Source: JAAYZM01 sp964510785 (GTDB lineage: Bacteria > Actinomycetota > Actinomycetes > Actinomycetales > Cellulomonadaceae). From it: a stretch of 25,938 nt of DNA. Positions within the stretch are counted from its first letter, which is position 1, and every line of letters starts with the position of its first letter. Where the stretch lies: contig CAZECM010000044.1 in assembly GCA_964510785.1 (NCBI GenBank), positions 1 to 25,938 on the forward strand. The letters run 5' to 3'. The notes below the pieces were generated by a model that was not told the DNA's origin, made no database searches, and worked only from the letters and a program-made list of their open reading frames with translations. The position numbers and the translations under genes were made by a program. Below are positions 1 through 9,413 of the stretch, one piece after another.

Positions 1-1712
<1,712 letters not shown>

Positions 1713-1716
<4 letters not shown>

Positions 1717-2195
1717 CCCTTCCAGCCCGTGGTCCCGGGCGCGGGGTTTCCCGCGTCCGGGCCGGACAACCGGGTGCCGAACGTCCCGGCGGTCACGATG
1801 TCGTACGAACGCTTGATGATCTCGCGCAGCACCTCGAGGTCGATCTCGTCGAGGTTCTTGACGTAGACGCACGCGTTGGTGCGCCGGTGCGGGCCGAGCT
1901 GCTCGAAGAGCTCGGGGTGGGACTCGGCGCCATCGGTGACGTACAGGACGGTCGCGGCCTTGCGGGGCGAGAACCCGGCCGCGGCCATGTCGCCCTCGCG
2001 GCCCGAGGCGTAGCGGTAGTGGTAGGAGCCGAAGCCGATGATCGACGGCCCCCACATCACGGGTTTCTGCCCCGTCAACTCCTCGAAGATCGCGAGGAGC
2101 CGCTCGGCGTCCCGACGGCGGACCGGATGCTCGACGGCTGCCACGAAGGCTTGGACGTCGGCGTCGGTGGGGACGGTCTTCGGTGCGTCGCTCAT
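1713..2195 (-). CDS. DUF1801 domain protein
   Basis: A 160-residue protein of unknown function in the DUF1801 (YdhG-like) family. Family features visible are an N-terminal helix region with VEHPVRRRDAERLL, the core segment PVMWGPSIIGFGSYHYRY, and a C-terminal segment FEQLGPHRRTNACVYVKNLDEID. There is no signal peptide or membrane segment, so it is presumably cytoplasmic. The ATG start (2193-2195) overlaps the TGA of the upstream phosphotransferase in an ATGA, suggesting translational coupling as the last gene of the leftward cluster. No good Shine-Dalgarno is seen, which agrees with coupling. Its 3' end overlaps aconitase by 4 bp. The residues after about 150 (Pro/Gly rich) coincide with the aconitase terminator hairpin and look unconstrained. 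No enzymatic activity can be assigned. Confidence 0.88.
1734..1761 (+). terminator. hairpin terminator candidate for aconitase, inside the opposing gene
   Basis: A 12-bp stem (1734-1745 with 1750-1761) closes a GTTT loop. In plus-strand RNA all twelve pairs form, one of them a G.U pair (1739/1756). In minus-strand RNA the same position is an A.C mismatch, so the structure favours the aconitase transcript. No U-tract follows, as is common in high-GC actinobacteria. It lies within the last codons of the DUF1801 gene. Confidence 0.5.
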
Positions 2196-3079
2196 GAGGC
2201 CAGTATCGCCCGGAACGTGCGCTCACCGAGGGCCTGGTAGGCGGGATTGTCGTCCGACATGGTCAGCAGCGCCGTCGAGAATGACAGCGCCCAGCCGCGT
2301 GCCCGGCGCCACATCGCCGCGTCCCAGCCGTTCGCCGCCGTGACGCGGTCGATGAACGCGACCCGGTCGTCGCCGTCGAAGAGGTACCAGGCCACGGCGA
2401 GGTCCACCGCGGGGTCGCCCGCGCAGATGTCGCCGAAGTCGACGACGGCGGCGAGCGTGCCGTCGTCGGCCACCACGAGGTTGCCCGGGTGCAGGTCGCC
2501 GTGCAGCCACATCGGTGGGCCGGGCCAGGCGGGTGCCTCGACGGCGTCATCCCACACGGCCAGTGCGCGTGCCCGATCGCCGACGGGGAGCGCAGACAGG
2601 CGGTCGCGCAGGATCGCGTCGCGGTCGCGCAGCGGCACACCGCGGAAGGGGTTGACCGGCGCGTCCGCCGGGCCGAGGACGTGCAGGTGCGTGACGAGCT
2701 CGGCGAGGCCGGTCACGAGCCCACCGGTGCCGTGGCGCGCCAGGTCGATCGCGTGCCGGCCCGCGAACCACGGCACGACGCTCCAGTGCCAGGGGTAGCC
2801 GAGCCCGGGCTCGCCGGTGCGGACGGGTACGGGGACAGGCACGGGCAGACGGAGGGCGAGCTCGGGGAGCCAGCGCTGCTCGTGGCGCACGAGGGGCGCC
2901 GCGAGCTCCCGGCGGGGGATGCGGACGGCGAGGTCCTCGCCGAGGCGCCACATCGCGTTGTCCCACCCCTCGGCGACGAGCCGCAGCGGCAGCTCGGCCA
3001 GATCGGGGTGCTGGGCGCCCAGCAGCGCCCGGACCAGCTCCTCGGTGACCGAGACCTCGGCGACCGGCTTGTCAGCCAC
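2192..3079 (-). CDS. APH-family phosphotransferase
   Basis: A 295-residue protein with the aminoglycoside-phosphotransferase/choline-kinase fold, ATP-dependent and probably cytoplasmic. Visible motifs are an N-lobe with WDNAMWRLG and AVRIPRRE, where R53 lies in the segment that usually holds the ATP-contacting basic residue. The catalytic loop is HGDLHPGN (H193, D195, H197, N200), followed by the DFG-like metal-binding VVDFGD (D214) and DPAVDLA. The GTG start at 3077-3079 was chosen because the frame upstream has no homologous sequence and the start overlaps the amidotransferase stop by 8 bp. It is coupled by ATGA to DUF1801 downstream. A run of Pro-Val repeats (residues 79-86) is a proline-valine linker before the hinge. 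The substrate is unknown: the family covers antibiotics, sugars and other small molecules, and nothing here argues specifically for drug resistance. Confidence 0.9.
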   Translation of the reverse strand: MADKPVAEVSVTEELVRALLGAQHPDLAELPLRLVAEGWDNAMWRLGEDLAVRIPRRELAAPLVRHEQRWLPELALRLPVPVPVPVRTGEPGLGYPWHWSVVPWFAGRHAIDLARHGTGGLVTGLAELVTHLHVLGPADAPVNPFRGVPLRDRDAILRDRLSALPVGDRARALAVWDDAVEAPAWPGPPMWLHGDLHPGNLVVADDGTLAAVVDFGDICAGDPAVDLAVAWYLFDGDDRVAFIDRVTAANGWDAAMWRRARGWALSFSTALLTMSDDNPAYQALGERTFRAILAS

Positions 3080-3788
3080 GGGCGGCCATCGCGTGGGCGA
3101 GTCCAGCGAGCCCCGTGAGGACCGGTTCGCGGAGCCCGGGCAGGTGCGTGATGCCGTCGTCGGCCATGCGCCTGGCCTCGCCCTCGCGCAACGCGGCGAG
3201 CATCTCGGGCGTGGCGAGCCACGCGGCGAGCAGCTCGGCGTCCATCTCGGGGTGGAACTGCACGCCGAGGGCGCTGCCGGCCCGGAACGCCTGCACGGGG
3301 GTCTCGGTGGTGCTCGCGAGCAGGGTGGCTCCCGAGGGCAGGTCGACGGTGTCGGTGTGCCAGTGGAGCACCGTGGGTCGGGCATCCGTGGCGGCGAGTG
3401 GCCCGAGCACCGGGTCTGTCGTCGCGGCCTGCGCCAGGTCGACGGGCGCGAAGCCGATCTCCCGCGTCGCACCGCGGTGGAGCGTCGCCCCGAGCGCGAG
3501 CCCGAGGAGCTGCATCCCGAGGCACACGCCGAGCACGGGGACGCCCGCGTCGACGGCCGCGGTGAGGAGCCGGCGTTCGGCGGCGAGTCCCGGGTGGCCG
3601 TCGTCGTCGTCGGCGTCCTGCGGACCGCCCATGACCACGAGCCCGGCGAGCTCGCGCACGTCCGGCAGCACGGGCGTCGGCTCGTCGAGGACGGTGCGTC
3701 GCTCGACGGCGAGGCCGGTCAGGGCGACGTCCACGAGCCCTGGCGACTCCCAGGGCGCGTGCTGCAGGACGAGGACGGTTCGGGGCAC
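3072..3788 (-). CDS. class I glutamine amidotransferase
   Basis: A 238-residue stand-alone GATase1 domain protein that would release ammonia from glutamine or act as a related gamma-glutamyl hydrolase. The catalytic triad is visible: nucleophile C89 in GVCLGMQLLG, then H179 and E181 in GVQFHPEMD. The oxyanion strand is VVMGGPQDADDDD (about residues 51-63). The size matches the GMP synthase-like amidotransferase family in which the GATase is not fused to a synthetase domain. It starts with GTG (3786-3788), 22 nt after the NUDIX stop, with no strong Shine-Dalgarno. Its stop overlaps the phosphotransferase start by 8 bp, so the two are probably co-translated. The acceptor substrate is not evident. 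Pairing with an APH-fold kinase is suggestive of a small-molecule activation/amidation step but is only context. Confidence 0.92.
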   Translation of the reverse strand: MPRTVLVLQHAPWESPGLVDVALTGLAVERRTVLDEPTPVLPDVRELAGLVVMGGPQDADDDDGHPGLAAERRLLTAAVDAGVPVLGVCLGMQLLGLALGATLHRGATREIGFAPVDLAQAATTDPVLGPLAATDARPTVLHWHTDTVDLPSGATLLASTTETPVQAFRAGSALGVQFHPEMDAELLAAWLATPEMLAALREGEARRMADDGITHLPGLREPVLTGLAGLAHAMAARG

Positions 3789-3810
3789 CGGCCCAGTCTA
3801 GAAGTGCGAG

Positions 3811-4500
3811 CTACGGCCGGGGGATCTCGCGCGTGCGGTCCCACGGCTCCGTCCAGCCCAGCTCGTCGAAGAGCCGGTCGAGCACCATCGCGGTGAACCC
3901 CCACACGACGTGTCCCGCCCCGCCCGGCACGAGGAACGCCGGGCTCGACCAGCCCGGGCCGCGGACGGCGCGCCGCTGGGCGGGATCGAGGAGATCGGCC
4001 ACCGGCGCTCGAAAGGCATCGACGGTCTCGGCGGGATCCGCCGCATGCACGGGTGACGGGCTCGCCCACCAGCCGAGCACGGGGTGCACCAGGTTGTCGC
4101 TCGCGATGAGCGGGAGCGGGTCGAGCGCACCGAGCACGTCGACGCCCGACACGTCGAGGCCCGTCTCCTCGACCGCTTCACGGAGCGCGGCACCCACCAC
4201 GCCGTCGTCGTCGGCATCGATGCCCCCGCCCGGGAACGACACCTGCCCGGGGTGGTGCTCGAGCGTGTCGGACCGCCGGGTGAGGAGGACGTCGAGGCTC
4301 GCGGGCACCGCGGCGGCGCGATGCTGGGCCGGCACGTCGTCGAGCACGCCGAACAGCACGAGCACGGCGGACTGCCGCATCTCGTTCGCGGCGCGACCGG
4401 CCCGCCACGGCCACCGCACCCCGCGCTCGGCGAGGTGGGCGAGCTGATCCCGTGCGGGGAGCGCGACGTCGCCGTCCGGCACGGGATGGGGTCCGCTCAC
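3811..4500 (-). CDS. NUDIX hydrolase, CoA pyrophosphatase type
   Basis: A 229-residue NUDIX hydrolase predicted to cleave CoA or acyl-CoA to phosphopantetheine and 3',5'-ADP. The CoA-specific (UPF0035) signature is present at residues 72-92: LLTRRSDTLEHHPGQVSFPG. The NUDIX box follows directly (about residues 91-115), with the metal-binding core REAVEETGL; the first acidic position is Asp rather than Glu, as is common in this subfamily. The GTG at 4498-4500 gives an N-terminal extension rich in Pro/Arg; an internal ATG at residue 41 would still retain the whole domain. It is the first gene of the leftward cluster and is divergent from the serpin over an 80-bp gap. No clear Shine-Dalgarno is seen for the GTG. 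Function is confident at the CoA-NUDIX subfamily level. Confidence 0.9.
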   Translation of the reverse strand: MSGPHPVPDGDVALPARDQLAHLAERGVRWPWRAGRAANEMRQSAVLVLFGVLDDVPAQHRAAAVPASLDVLLTRRSDTLEHHPGQVSFPGGGIDADDDGVVGAALREAVEETGLDVSGVDVLGALDPLPLIASDNLVHPVLGWWASPSPVHAADPAETVDAFRAPVADLLDPAQRRAVRGPGWSSPAFLVPGGAGHVVWGFTAMVLDRLFDELGWTEPWDRTREIPRP

Positions 4501-4541
4501 CTCGCAATCGTGACACGCTTGGCGACATAGTCCAGGAGAGC

Positions 4542-4559
4542 GCCCTCCGTGCGGAGGGC
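4542..4559 (+). other. perfect 8-bp hairpin in the serpin leader
   Basis: GCCCTCCG-TG-CGGAGGGC is a perfect inverted repeat lying 22 nt upstream of the serpin GTG, in the 80-bp divergent gap with the NUDIX gene. It could be an operator, an RNA element in the serpin 5' leader, or chance in GC-rich DNA. No U-tract follows. A recognisable promoter pair was not found in this gap: a CATAGT at 4525-4530 with a poor -35 is the only candidate. Confidence 0.35.
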
Positions 4560-4580
4560 AGCGGGCGACAGGGGAGCAAC

Positions 4581-5912
4581 GTGACAGGACGGCGACGGGT
4601 TCGTGGTTCGACGGCCGCCACGGCACGACGACGGCGTCCCGCGGGTGCCACCGCCCCGGTGCTGACTGTGCTCGCCCTGGTGCTCGCGGGGTGTGCCACG
4701 GCCACGGCACCCGTCGACCTCGAGGGTGCCCAGGTGCGCGCCGACGTCGCGTTCGTCGGGACGCCCTTCGCTGACGGCGACGCGCTGGCGGTCGCGCGCG
4801 CTGCCGCGATGTCCCGGCTGGGTACCCAGCTCGTCGCGAGCAAGCCCGGCGAGAACATGGTGGTCTCCCCGGTGAGCGTGCTCCTCGCCTTCGCGATGCT
4901 GCGCGAGGGCGCCGCGGGGCAGACGGCGGACGAGCTCGACGCGATGTTCGCCTTCGACCCGGCAGAGCCCGGCGAGTCGATAGCGACGCTCCGCGCCAAC
5001 CTCGCCCGGTTCGACGGTGACGTGAGTCAGGTCGACCGCGAAGAGCCGCCCGCTGAGCCGTTGCTGCACGTCGCGGATGCGCTGTTCGCCGCGCCGGACG
5101 CCGGCGTCACGAGCCAGTTCCTCGAGCGGATCGCGCGGTTCCACGACGCGGGGGCGTTCGAGGGGGACTTCGAGGCTAAGAAGGCCAAGCCGCTGCTCGA
5201 CGCCTGGGTGAACCGGGAGACGGGCGGACTCATCGAGGAGGCGCCGTCGGACCCGGATCCCGACACCAAGCTGACCCTGCTGAACGCGATCGTGTTCGCG
5301 GCGCAGTGGCAGACGCAGTTCTCGCCGGCGGTGACGTCCGAGGCGGAGTTCACCCTGGCCGACGGTGCCACGACAACCGTGGACATGATGGCCGGTGAGC
5401 TCGTGCTGCGGTACGAGGAAGGTGACGGCTGGCGCGCGGTCGAGCTGCCCTACAGCTCGGGCTTCGCGATGCTCGTCGCCCTGCCGGACGAGGGTGCGGG
5501 GCCGCTCTCGGTCGAGCAGTGGGACGAGGTCCGCGAGGCGCTCGGCCCGGCGCTCGACGACGACTCGCGTCAGGTCAGGCTGTGGCTGCCGCGATGGGAG
5601 TTCGATGCGAGCCTCGACCTTGAGGAGGCGCTCGTACCGCTCGGGCTCGAGCGGCCATTCCAGTTCACCGGCGAGCTCGACGGGGTGTTCCCCGACGCGT
5701 ACGTGAGTGCCGCCGCGCACGCCGCGACGATCACCGTGGCCGAGAAGGGCACCGTCGCCGCCGCCGTGACCCAGATCGACGTGGCGGCCGGCAGCGCACC
5801 CGCCGAGCCCGACGTCGAGCTCCGGGTGGACCGCCCCTTCGACTTCCAGGTCGTCGCGACCTCGGACCAGCTCCCGCTCTTCACGGGCCACGTCGCCGAC
5901 CCCGCGGGCTGA
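4581..5912 (+). CDS. serpin (serine protease inhibitor) lipoprotein
   Basis: A 443-residue serpin, predicted to be exported and anchored to the outer face of the membrane. The GTG start (4581-4583) is preceded by GGGGAG with 5-nt spacing. An Arg-rich N-terminus, hydrophobic segment (about 27-37) and lipobox LAGC (C38) form a lipoprotein signal peptide. The serpin core follows, with MVVSPVSVLLAFAMLREGA near residue 95 and the strand LTLLNAIVFAAQWQ. The reactive-loop hinge EKGTVAAA starts at E388, with small residues at P14-P10, the pattern of inhibitory serpins. By counting from the hinge, P1 is about residue 404 (Ala/Gly region), suggesting an elastase- or subtilisin-like target. The C-terminal RPFDFQVVATSDQLPLFTGHV is typical. 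It is convergent with guaB1 (2-nt gap). No protease gene is adjacent, so the physiological target is unknown. Confidence 0.95.
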   Translation: MTGRRRVRGSTAATARRRRPAGATAPVLTVLALVLAGCATATAPVDLEGAQVRADVAFVGTPFADGDALAVARAAAMSRLGTQLVASKPGENMVVSPVSVLLAFAMLREGAAGQTADELDAMFAFDPAEPGESIATLRANLARFDGDVSQVDREEPPAEPLLHVADALFAAPDAGVTSQFLERIARFHDAGAFEGDFEAKKAKPLLDAWVNRETGGLIEEAPSDPDPDTKLTLLNAIVFAAQWQTQFSPAVTSEAEFTLADGATTTVDMMAGELVLRYEEGDGWRAVELPYSSGFAMLVALPDEGAGPLSVEQWDEVREALGPALDDDSRQVRLWLPRWEFDASLDLEEALVPLGLERPFQFTGELDGVFPDAYVSAAAHAATITVAEKGTVAAAVTQIDVAAGSAPAEPDVELRVDRPFDFQVVATSDQLPLFTGHVADPAG

Positions 5913-5914
5913 GA

Positions 5915-7366
5915 TCACCAGCCGTCGGGCAGGGGGCGGCCTTCCTCGTAGCCGGCGGCGGACTGGATGCCGACGACGGCGCGCTCGGCGAGCTCCTCGA
6001 GGCTCGCGGCACCGACGTAGGTGCACGCCGAGCGCAGTCCCGAGGTGATGTGGTCGAGCAGGTCCTCGACCCCGGGGCGCCGCGTGTCGAGGTACATCCG
6101 CGAGGACGAGATCCCTTCCTCGAATAGCGCCTTGCGGGCACGGTCGAAGGGCGAGTCACCGCGGGTGCGCGCCGCGACGGCCCGGGCGGAGGCCATGCCG
6201 AAGGACTCCTTGTACCAGCGTCCGTCCGCGTCGAGGTGCAGGTCGCCGGGCGACTCGTGCGTCCCGGCGAACCACGACCCGACCATGACCTGCGAGGCAC
6301 CGGCTGCGAGGGCGAGCGCGACGTCGCGCGGGTGGCGCACCCCGCCGTCCGCCCACACGTGCTTGCCGAGCTCCCGCGCCGCGGCGGCGCACTCGAGCAC
6401 GGCGGAGAACTGCGGGCGTCCGACGGCGGTCATCATGCGCGTCGTGCACATCGCTCCCGGCCCGACGCCGACCTTGACGATGTCCGCGCCCGCGGCGACG
6501 AGGTCGCGCGTCCCTGCTGCCGTGACGACGTTGCCCGCGACGACGGGTACGCGAGGGTCGAGCGAGCGCACGGCCACCAGCGCCGCATGCTCGACGCGCT
6601 CGAGGCCGTGCGCGGTGTCGACGACCAGCACGTCCGCCCCCGCATCGAGGAGGATGGCGGCCTTGCCCTTGACGTCGCCGTTGATGCCGACGGCGGCGGC
6701 GACGCGCAGGTGCCCGGCGGCGTCGATCGCGGGCGTGTAGATCGAGGAGCGCAAGGCTCCCGTGCGGGTGATGACTCCGACGAGCACACCCGCGGCGTCG
6801 ACCACCGGGGTGAAGCGTCGTCGGGACTCGTGCAGCCGCTCGAAGGCGATGCGCAGCGCGTCCGGCCGCGAGAACACCTCGACCTCGACCACGGTGGGGT
6901 GCTGCGTCATGACCTCGCCCACCTGGGTGAACCGGTCGACACCCTGGCAGTCGGCCTCCGCGACCACGCCCACGGGCCGCCCCTCGACGACCACGACGGC
7001 CGCGCCGTGCGAGCGCTTGTCGATGAGGGTCATCGCCGTGTGGACGGTGTCGCTCGGGTCGACGACGACGGCGCTCTCCACGACGGTGTGCCGCGCCTTG
7101 ATCGACGCGATGACGTCGGCGACCACGTCGGTGGGTATGTCCTGGGGCAGGACGGCGATACCGCCTCGGCGCGCCACCGTCTCCGCCATGCGGCGGCCTG
7201 AGACGGCCGTCATGTTCGCGACGACCACGGGGATCGTGGTGCCCGTGCCGTCGGAAGCCGCGAGGTCGACGTCGAGGCGTGAGGAGACCTCCGAGCGGTT
7301 GGGGACGAGGAAGACGTCGCCGTAGGTGAGGTCCGTCGTGGGTTGCTGGCCGTCGAGGAATCGCAT
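5915..7366 (-). CDS. guaB1: GuaB1: IMP dehydrogenase-family protein, probable GMP reductase
   Basis: A 483-residue (beta/alpha)8-barrel enzyme with an inserted pair of CBS domains (about residues 95-205), the architecture of the actinobacterial GuaB1 paralogue. The catalytic loop GVGPGAMCTTRMMTAVGRPQ carries C307, which would form the covalent purine intermediate. The mononucleotide-binding segments VDTAHG (about 249-254) and WADGGVRHPRDVALALAAGA are present. From family knowledge, mycobacterial GuaB1 has been shown to be a GMP reductase rather than an IMP dehydrogenase, working in purine salvage with ATP/GTP sensing through CBS domains; assignment here is by architecture. It starts at ATG 7366, only 20 bp after the permease stop of the upstream operon. 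No good Shine-Dalgarno is present, but a TAGGGT box sits 6 nt before the ATG, so an independent leaderless transcript is possible. Confidence 0.9.
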   Translation of the reverse strand: MRFLDGQQPTTDLTYGDVFLVPNRSEVSSRLDVDLAASDGTGTTIPVVVANMTAVSGRRMAETVARRGGIAVLPQDIPTDVVADVIASIKARHTVVESAVVVDPSDTVHTAMTLIDKRSHGAAVVVVEGRPVGVVAEADCQGVDRFTQVGEVMTQHPTVVEVEVFSRPDALRIAFERLHESRRRFTPVVDAAGVLVGVITRTGALRSSIYTPAIDAAGHLRVAAAVGINGDVKGKAAILLDAGADVLVVDTAHGLERVEHAALVAVRSLDPRVPVVAGNVVTAAGTRDLVAAGADIVKVGVGPGAMCTTRMMTAVGRPQFSAVLECAAAARELGKHVWADGGVRHPRDVALALAAGASQVMVGSWFAGTHESPGDLHLDADGRWYKESFGMASARAVAARTRGDSPFDRARKALFEEGISSSRMYLDTRRPGVEDLLDHITSGLRSACTYVGAASLEELAERAVVGIQSAAGYEEGRPLPDGW

Positions 7367-7372
7367 GGTTCC

Positions 7373-7378
7373 ACCCTA
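7373..7378 (-). promoter_or_regulatory. possible -10 box for leaderless guaB1 mRNA
   Basis: On the minus strand TAGGGT is followed by six bases and then the guaB1 ATG, the spacing expected for transcription starting at the A of the start codon. The -35 region is not recognisable, so support is limited. Confidence 0.25.
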
Positions 7379-7386
7379 CGGCGCGG

Positions 7387-8319
7387 CTACTCCTTGACGG
7401 CGCCCGCCGTCGAGTTCATGATCCGTCGCTGGAACACGAAGAACAGCACGGCCACGGGGATGGTCATGATCACGGCCGCAGCGAGCTTGAGCGGGAACTG
7501 CGAACCCTGGCCGAGCTGCCCGGAGGCGAGCTGGGCGACACCCTTGGTGAGGGTCACGAGCTCGGCGGACTCGGCCGAGACGATGAAGTGCGCGAGCTCG
7601 TTCCACGACCCCTGGAACGACAGGATGACGAGGGTGATCAGGGCAGGCCTCGCCATCGGGAGCACGACGGAGCGGTAGATGCGGAACGTGCTCGCGCCGT
7701 CGATGCGCGCGGCCTCCTCGACGGAGCGCGGTATCGACTCGAAGTAGTTCTTCATGATGAACACCCCGGCGGCGTCCGCGAGCAGCGGGATGATCATGCC
7801 CGCGAACGTGTCGTAGATCCCGAGCTGCTTGACGACGAGGAAGCGGGGGATGAGCAGGACGACGCCGGGAACGGCCATGACGGCGACGAGCGCCGCGAAG
7901 ACGAACCCGCGTCCCGGGAACCGCAACCGGGCGAGGGCATAGCCGGCGAGCGAGCAGAAGAAGACCCGACCAGCAGTGACGCACAGGGTGACGACCACGG
8001 AGTTCCGGAACCAGATCGGGAAGTCCGAGCGGAGGAAGAGCCGCTCGTAGGCTGCGGTGCTCCACACCTGGGGCACGAGGGCGAGCGGGTTGGACACGGC
8101 CTCGGGGTCGGTCTTGAACGACGTCGCCACCTGGATGAGGAACGGGTAGACGTACATGATGGCGAGCACGATCAGGATCGCGTAGACGAGGGCCGAGGTG
8201 CCCGCGCGCCCGCCGCGCAAGCGCGAACCCCAGGTCTGCGGACGGCGAGGGCTGGACGGCGCGACGGTCTCGACGGGCACGGGGCCGACGACGGCGTCCT
8301 GGCCCGGGGTCGCCGTCAT
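7387..8319 (-). CDS. CUT1 sugar ABC transporter permease (MalG-like)
   Basis: A 310-residue inner-membrane permease, the second of a permease pair. A proline-rich cytoplasmic N-terminus (1-40) precedes the first membrane segment (about 43-64). Further hydrophobic segments lie near 105-125, 139-160, 172-188, 222-236 and 277-296. The EAA loop that docks the ATPase is at 201-221 (EEAARIDGAS...VVLP). The C-terminal tail FQRRIMNSTAGAVKE is the usual MalG-type end. The ATG start (8317-8319) overlaps the stop of the upstream permease in an ATGA, so the two are translationally coupled. It is the last gene of the leftward lacI-binding protein-permease-permease operon. No ATP-binding subunit follows, because guaB1 begins 20 bp downstream. 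The transported sugar is unknown. Confidence 0.93.
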   Translation of the reverse strand: MTATPGQDAVVGPVPVETVAPSSPRRPQTWGSRLRGGRAGTSALVYAILIVLAIMYVYPFLIQVATSFKTDPEAVSNPLALVPQVWSTAAYERLFLRSDFPIWFRNSVVVTLCVTAGRVFFCSLAGYALARLRFPGRGFVFAALVAVMAVPGVVLLIPRFLVVKQLGIYDTFAGMIIPLLADAAGVFIMKNYFESIPRSVEEAARIDGASTFRIYRSVVLPMARPALITLVILSFQGSWNELAHFIVSAESAELVTLTKGVAQLASGQLGQGSQFPLKLAAAVIMTIPVAVLFFVFQRRIMNSTAGAVKE

Positions 8320-9386
8320 GTGGCATCCCCGCCCCGGCCCCGGATGGCCTGTCGTTGCAGGACGGTCATCACGACGATGATCGCGAACAGGATGAAGGCG
8401 ATCGCCGCGCCCCGGCCCCACTGCTGGGACTGGAACGAGGCGGTGTAGGACAGGTACGCGGGCGTGACCGTCGTCTTGGCCGGACCGCCCTGCGTCCCGG
8501 TGTAGATCTGGTCGAACACCTGCCACGTCCCGATGAGTCCGAGCGTCATGACCGTGAAGAGCGTGGGCCGGAGCATCGGCAGCGTGACGTACCGGAACCG
8601 TTGCCAGCTGCTCGTCCCGTCCATGAGGGCCGCCTCGTCCACCTCGTCGGAGATGTGCTGCAGGGCCGCGAGGAAGAGCAGCATGAAGGTGCCCGACGTC
8701 GTGAACACGGCCATGAGGATCAGTACGCACATCGCGACGGACGGGCCGGCGAGCCACTGCCACGCGGAGATCCCGAGGAAGCCGCCGTCGGCCAGGGCGC
8801 TCGGTGCCTGGTCCACACCCATGGCACCCAGAGCCAGATGGACGACGCCGCGGGGGTCGGCGAACCAGTTGGGGCCGTCCACGCTGAGTGCCGAGAGGGC
8901 CTTGTTCACCGCACCCGTCGCGGAGAACAGGAAGAGGAAGAGCACCGTGATCGCGACCGAGCTCGTCACGGACGGGAAGTAGAAGGCGGTGCGGAAGAAG
9001 CTCGAGCCGCGCAGGATCTTGCGGTTGACCATGACGGCGAGGAAGAGGGACAGCGCCGTCTGGATCGGCACGACGAGGACGACGTACCAGGCGTTGTTGC
9101 GCAGCGCGGTGCCGAAGTCCTGGGTGGCGAGTCCGCCGCCGAAGAGGAGGTCGGAGTAGTTCTGGCCGCCCACGAAGGACACGTCGCCCGAGAACGGGCT
9201 TCCCCGCCCGGTCCAGTCGGACAGGCTCACCCACGCCGCCATGACGACGGGGAGCACGAGGAAGAGCCCGAGGAGGACCAGGACCGGGGAGATGAACAGC
9301 CAGCCCGAGGCGGCCTCGCCGCTCCGGACTCCGGAGCGACGGGGCCGCCGGGAGGCGGTCGACGTGGCGGCTGCTGGCGCCGTCAT
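8316..9386 (-). CDS. CUT1 sugar ABC transporter permease (MalF-like)
   Basis: A 356-residue inner-membrane permease. A basic N-terminus (to about 24) leads into a first membrane segment (about 29-52) ending with SLSDWTG, typical of MalF-type subunits. Other hydrophobic segments lie near 98-120, 138-156, 216-240, 274-290 and the C-terminus. The EAA loop is at 250-270 (DEAALMDGTSS...VTLP). The stretch from about 158 to 212 is longer than in most CUT1 permeases, with no clear membrane segment until 216, and is probably an extracytoplasmic loop that could contact the binding protein. The ATG at 9384-9386 is preceded on the minus strand by a GAGGA about 10 nt upstream, and lies 27 nt after the binding-protein stop. 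Its 3' end overlaps the next permease by ATGA. Confidence 0.93.
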   Translation of the reverse strand: MTAPAAATSTASRRPRRSGVRSGEAASGWLFISPVLVLLGLFLVLPVVMAAWVSLSDWTGRGSPFSGDVSFVGGQNYSDLLFGGGLATQDFGTALRNNAWYVVLVVPIQTALSLFLAVMVNRKILRGSSFFRTAFYFPSVTSSVAITVLFLFLFSATGAVNKALSALSVDGPNWFADPRGVVHLALGAMGVDQAPSALADGGFLGISAWQWLAGPSVAMCVLILMAVFTTSGTFMLLFLAALQHISDEVDEAALMDGTSSWQRFRYVTLPMLRPTLFTVMTLGLIGTWQVFDQIYTGTQGGPAKTTVTPAYLSYTASFQSQQWGRGAAIAFILFAIIVVMTVLQRQAIRGRGGDAT

Positions 9387-9413
9387 GGCGGTGCCGTCCT
9401 CGGGCTTCCGGGC

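Noticed and set aside
2819..2842. Short GT-rich repeat encoding Pro-Val repeats in the phosphotransferase
   Set aside because: A brief in-frame codon repeat inside a conserved gene. It is a linker-type feature, not a regulatory or mobile repeat.
2192..3079. APH-fold protein as an antibiotic-resistance gene
   Set aside because: The motifs define only the kinase fold. The operon context has no resistance or mobile elements, and the family is functionally broad.
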